Part shown: piece after piece, positions 36,978 to 39,012 of the stretch
How the letters are laid out: each line of letters opens with the position of its first letter
Position numbering within the stretch: the stretch's first letter is position 1
Source: an uncultured Synergistales bacterium
GTDB taxonomy: Bacteria > Synergistota > Synergistia > Synergistales > Aminobacteriaceae
DNA length: 39,012 nucleotides
Direction of reading: 5' to 3'
Assembly (NCBI GenBank): GCA_905233645.1
Contig: CAJODZ010000009.1
Location: 1-39,012, forward strand
Position numbers and translations under genes: made by a program
Notes under the pieces: generated by a model
Told to the model about the DNA's origin: nothing
The model's database searches: none
Seen by the model: the letters and a program-made list of their open reading frames with translations, nothing else

Positions 36978-37697
36978 TTGCTTGAAATTTTAAATCATTG
37001 CCGTGAATGGTTACGCGATAATGTTAATTCAGCCGGTGCGTCAGGAATAGTGTTAGGGCTTTCAGGCGGTATAGACTCTGCTGTTGCGGCTGTCATTGCG
37101 CGTGAAGCTTTAGGGCGTGAGAAAGTTTTAGGAATAATTATGCCGTGTCATAGTATTTCACAAGACCAGGCCGACGCGGAATTATTAGCTAAAAAATTTG
37201 ATATTGATTACAAAATAATTGACTTAACAGAAGTTTTTGACGCTGCTTTAAAAGCTATAGGCCAAGAAATTCCGGTTGCTGCTCAGTCAAATTTAAAAGC
37301 CCGTTTAAGAATGAGTATTTTATATGCAAACGCTCAGGCAAAAAATTTTTTAGTTTGCGGAACTAGCAATAAATCAGAATTTGAAACAGGATATTTCACA
37401 AAGTACGGCGACGCTGGAGTAGATTTAATGCCCCTCGCTGATTTTTTAAAACGTGATATTCGTGAAATGGCGCGGGCTTTAGAAATTCCTGCAAGCATAA
37501 TCAATAAAGCTCCAAGCGCGGGATTATATGAAGGTCAAACAGATGAGAACGATATGGGCTTTACATATGAAGTTTTAGATGAGTATTTAAGCTCAGGCAA
37601 AATTCATGACGTAAAAGCTCGTGAACGTATAGAAACAATGCGCAGGAACAGTGAACATAAACGCCGCCCTGTGCCAATTTTTAAAAAGGAGATTTAA
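36978..37697 (+). CDS. nadE: Ammonia-dependent NAD+ synthetase, TTG start
   Basis: IVLGLSGGIDSAVAAVIA, GTSNKSEFETGYFTKYGDAGVDLMPLADFLKRDI. Confidence 0.95.
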   Translation: MLEILNHCREWLRDNVNSAGASGIVLGLSGGIDSAVAAVIAREALGREKVLGIIMPCHSISQDQADAELLAKKFDIDYKIIDLTEVFDAALKAIGQEIPVAAQSNLKARLRMSILYANAQAKNFLVCGTSNKSEFETGYFTKYGDAGVDLMPLADFLKRDIREMARALEIPASIINKAPSAGLYEGQTDENDMGFTYEVLDEYLSSGKIHDVKARERIETMRRNSEHKRRPVPIFKKEI

Positions 37698-37703
37698 TTT
37701 AAA

Positions 37704-38456
37704 ATGTCAGGTCATTCAAAATGGGCTAATATCAAACACAGGAAAGCTGCCCAAGACGCAAAAAGAGGAAATTTATTTCAAAAATTAGTTCGTGCGATTA
37801 TCATTGCTGCTAAAGACGGCGGCGGCGACCCTGCTATGAACATGCGTTTAAAAACTGCTATCGAACGTGCAAAGGCTGTCAGTGTTCCAATGGATAATAT
37901 TACTCGTGCAATTAAACGCGGTACGGGTGAATTAGGCGATGTAACTTACGATGAATTAACTTACGAAGCTTACGGGCCGGGCGGAATTGCTGTTTTAGTA
38001 AACGTCATGACAGATAACCGTAACAGGACAACTCCTGAAATTAGAGCTTTATTAACACGTAACGGCGGTCAAATGGGAGAATCCGGAAGTGTTGCATGGA
38101 TGTTTGACCGTAAAGGTGTTATCGAAATTAAAGGCGAAAATTTAAGTGAAGATGATTTAATGACGTGCGGACTTGATAACGGTATGAGCGATATGGAAAA
38201 GAATGATACCGGCTTTACTGTTTACTGCGAACCTGGTGATTTGGACGCTTTGCAGAAAGCCTTAGAGGATAATAAATACAATATCGAAAATGCCGAAGTC
38301 CAAATGATTGCAAAAACGCCGGTGGAAATTTCAGATGTTGAAACAGCACGCAAAGTTTTCAGGCTCATTGATACTCTTGAAGAACATGACGACGTTCAAA
38401 ACGTTTATTCAAATTATGATATTCCCGACGAGATAGCCTCACAGATTGAAGAATAA
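37704..38456 (+). CDS. yebC: YebC/PmpR family protein
   Basis: MSGHSKWANIKHRKAAQDAKRGNLFQKL. Confidence 0.98.
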   Translation: MSGHSKWANIKHRKAAQDAKRGNLFQKLVRAIIIAAKDGGGDPAMNMRLKTAIERAKAVSVPMDNITRAIKRGTGELGDVTYDELTYEAYGPGGIAVLVNVMTDNRNRTTPEIRALLTRNGGQMGESGSVAWMFDRKGVIEIKGENLSEDDLMTCGLDNGMSDMEKNDTGFTVYCEPGDLDALQKALEDNKYNIENAEVQMIAKTPVEISDVETARKVFRLIDTLEEHDDVQNVYSNYDIPDEIASQIEE

Positions 38457-38473
38457 TTTTTTAATAATTTAAC

Positions 38474-38944
38474 TTGAACTGTTTAGGAATTGACCCTGGA
38501 GTAGCTTTGACCGGTTACGGCTTTGTCGAAAAAACAGAGGAAGGCTATTTAACAACGGGTTACGGGTGCATTAAGACGGGCAAGAAATTAGCATACGGTG
38601 AAAGACTGGAAATAATTTATAACACCATTCTTGAACACATAAATAATTTCAAGCCCGATTTTTTAGCGGTTGAACGTTTATTTTTTGGCCGTAACGTTAC
38701 GTCAGCAGGCAATGTGTATCAGGCGAGAGGAGTAATTTTATTAGCTGCTCACCGTTCAAATATTCCTGTTGTTGAACTATGGCCGACCCAAATTAAATTA
38801 CATATTTGCGGTGAAGGCCATGCTAATAAAAAAGATATTCAAGAACGTGTTAAAAATATGCTTGCGCTTGAAAAAGTGCCTAAACCTGATGACACTGCAG
38901 ACGCTTTAGCTTGTGCAATAGCCGGATTACAACAAGGGATGTGA
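38474..38944 (+). CDS. ruvC: Holliday junction resolvase RuvC, TTG start
   Basis: CLGIDPGVALTGYGFVE, LAVERLFFGRNVTSA, DTADALACAIA. Confidence 0.96.
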   Translation: MNCLGIDPGVALTGYGFVEKTEEGYLTTGYGCIKTGKKLAYGERLEIIYNTILEHINNFKPDFLAVERLFFGRNVTSAGNVYQARGVILLAAHRSNIPVVELWPTQIKLHICGEGHANKKDIQERVKNMLALEKVPKPDDTADALACAIAGLQQGM

Positions 38945-39012
38945 TTTTTATAAAAAGTTTTAATAAAAAATTTGGCCTGTTAAAAATTTTATGGGTCATT
39001 ATTTTTATATTT

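Overview
AT-rich, gene-dense bacterial chromosomal window of about 39 kb. It looks anaerobic and possibly Synergistota-like, but that placement is only a weak inference from gene content and style. Most of it is housekeeping: gap; a very large flagellin; hisH-hisA-hisF; an S1-domain/DUF501 operon headed by two unrecognised proteins; a glycogen cluster (glgP, glgA, glgC); a polysaccharide/nucleotide-sugar cluster; a ferritin-like/EFR1 ferredoxin/MBL/PNPOx-like redox cluster; mutS; a ttcA-like gene; a Type III restriction-modification pair; two pseudopilins; gdhA; argC; an Hsp70-like ATPase; mtaB; prmA; nadE; yebC; ruvC. The most interesting non-ordinary signals are: (1) a three-copy, two-box intergenic repeat with conserved 73-75 bp box spacing, always oriented toward a downstream gene; (2) a ~225 bp protein-less IS200/IS605-like remnant between the EFR1 and ferritin-like genes, which keeps both end hairpins and a pseudoknot-capable interior resembling a TnpB omega-RNA; (3) a +1 frame disruption at a UGA-UGA double stop in glgP; (4) a near-consensus sigma-28 promoter for the giant flagellin; (5) a decayed HxlR regulator; (6) a Type III Mod gene whose conserved N-terminus has no canonical start codon. 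No tRNA, rRNA or CRISPR array was seen. All family calls come from reading the translations; no database search was run.
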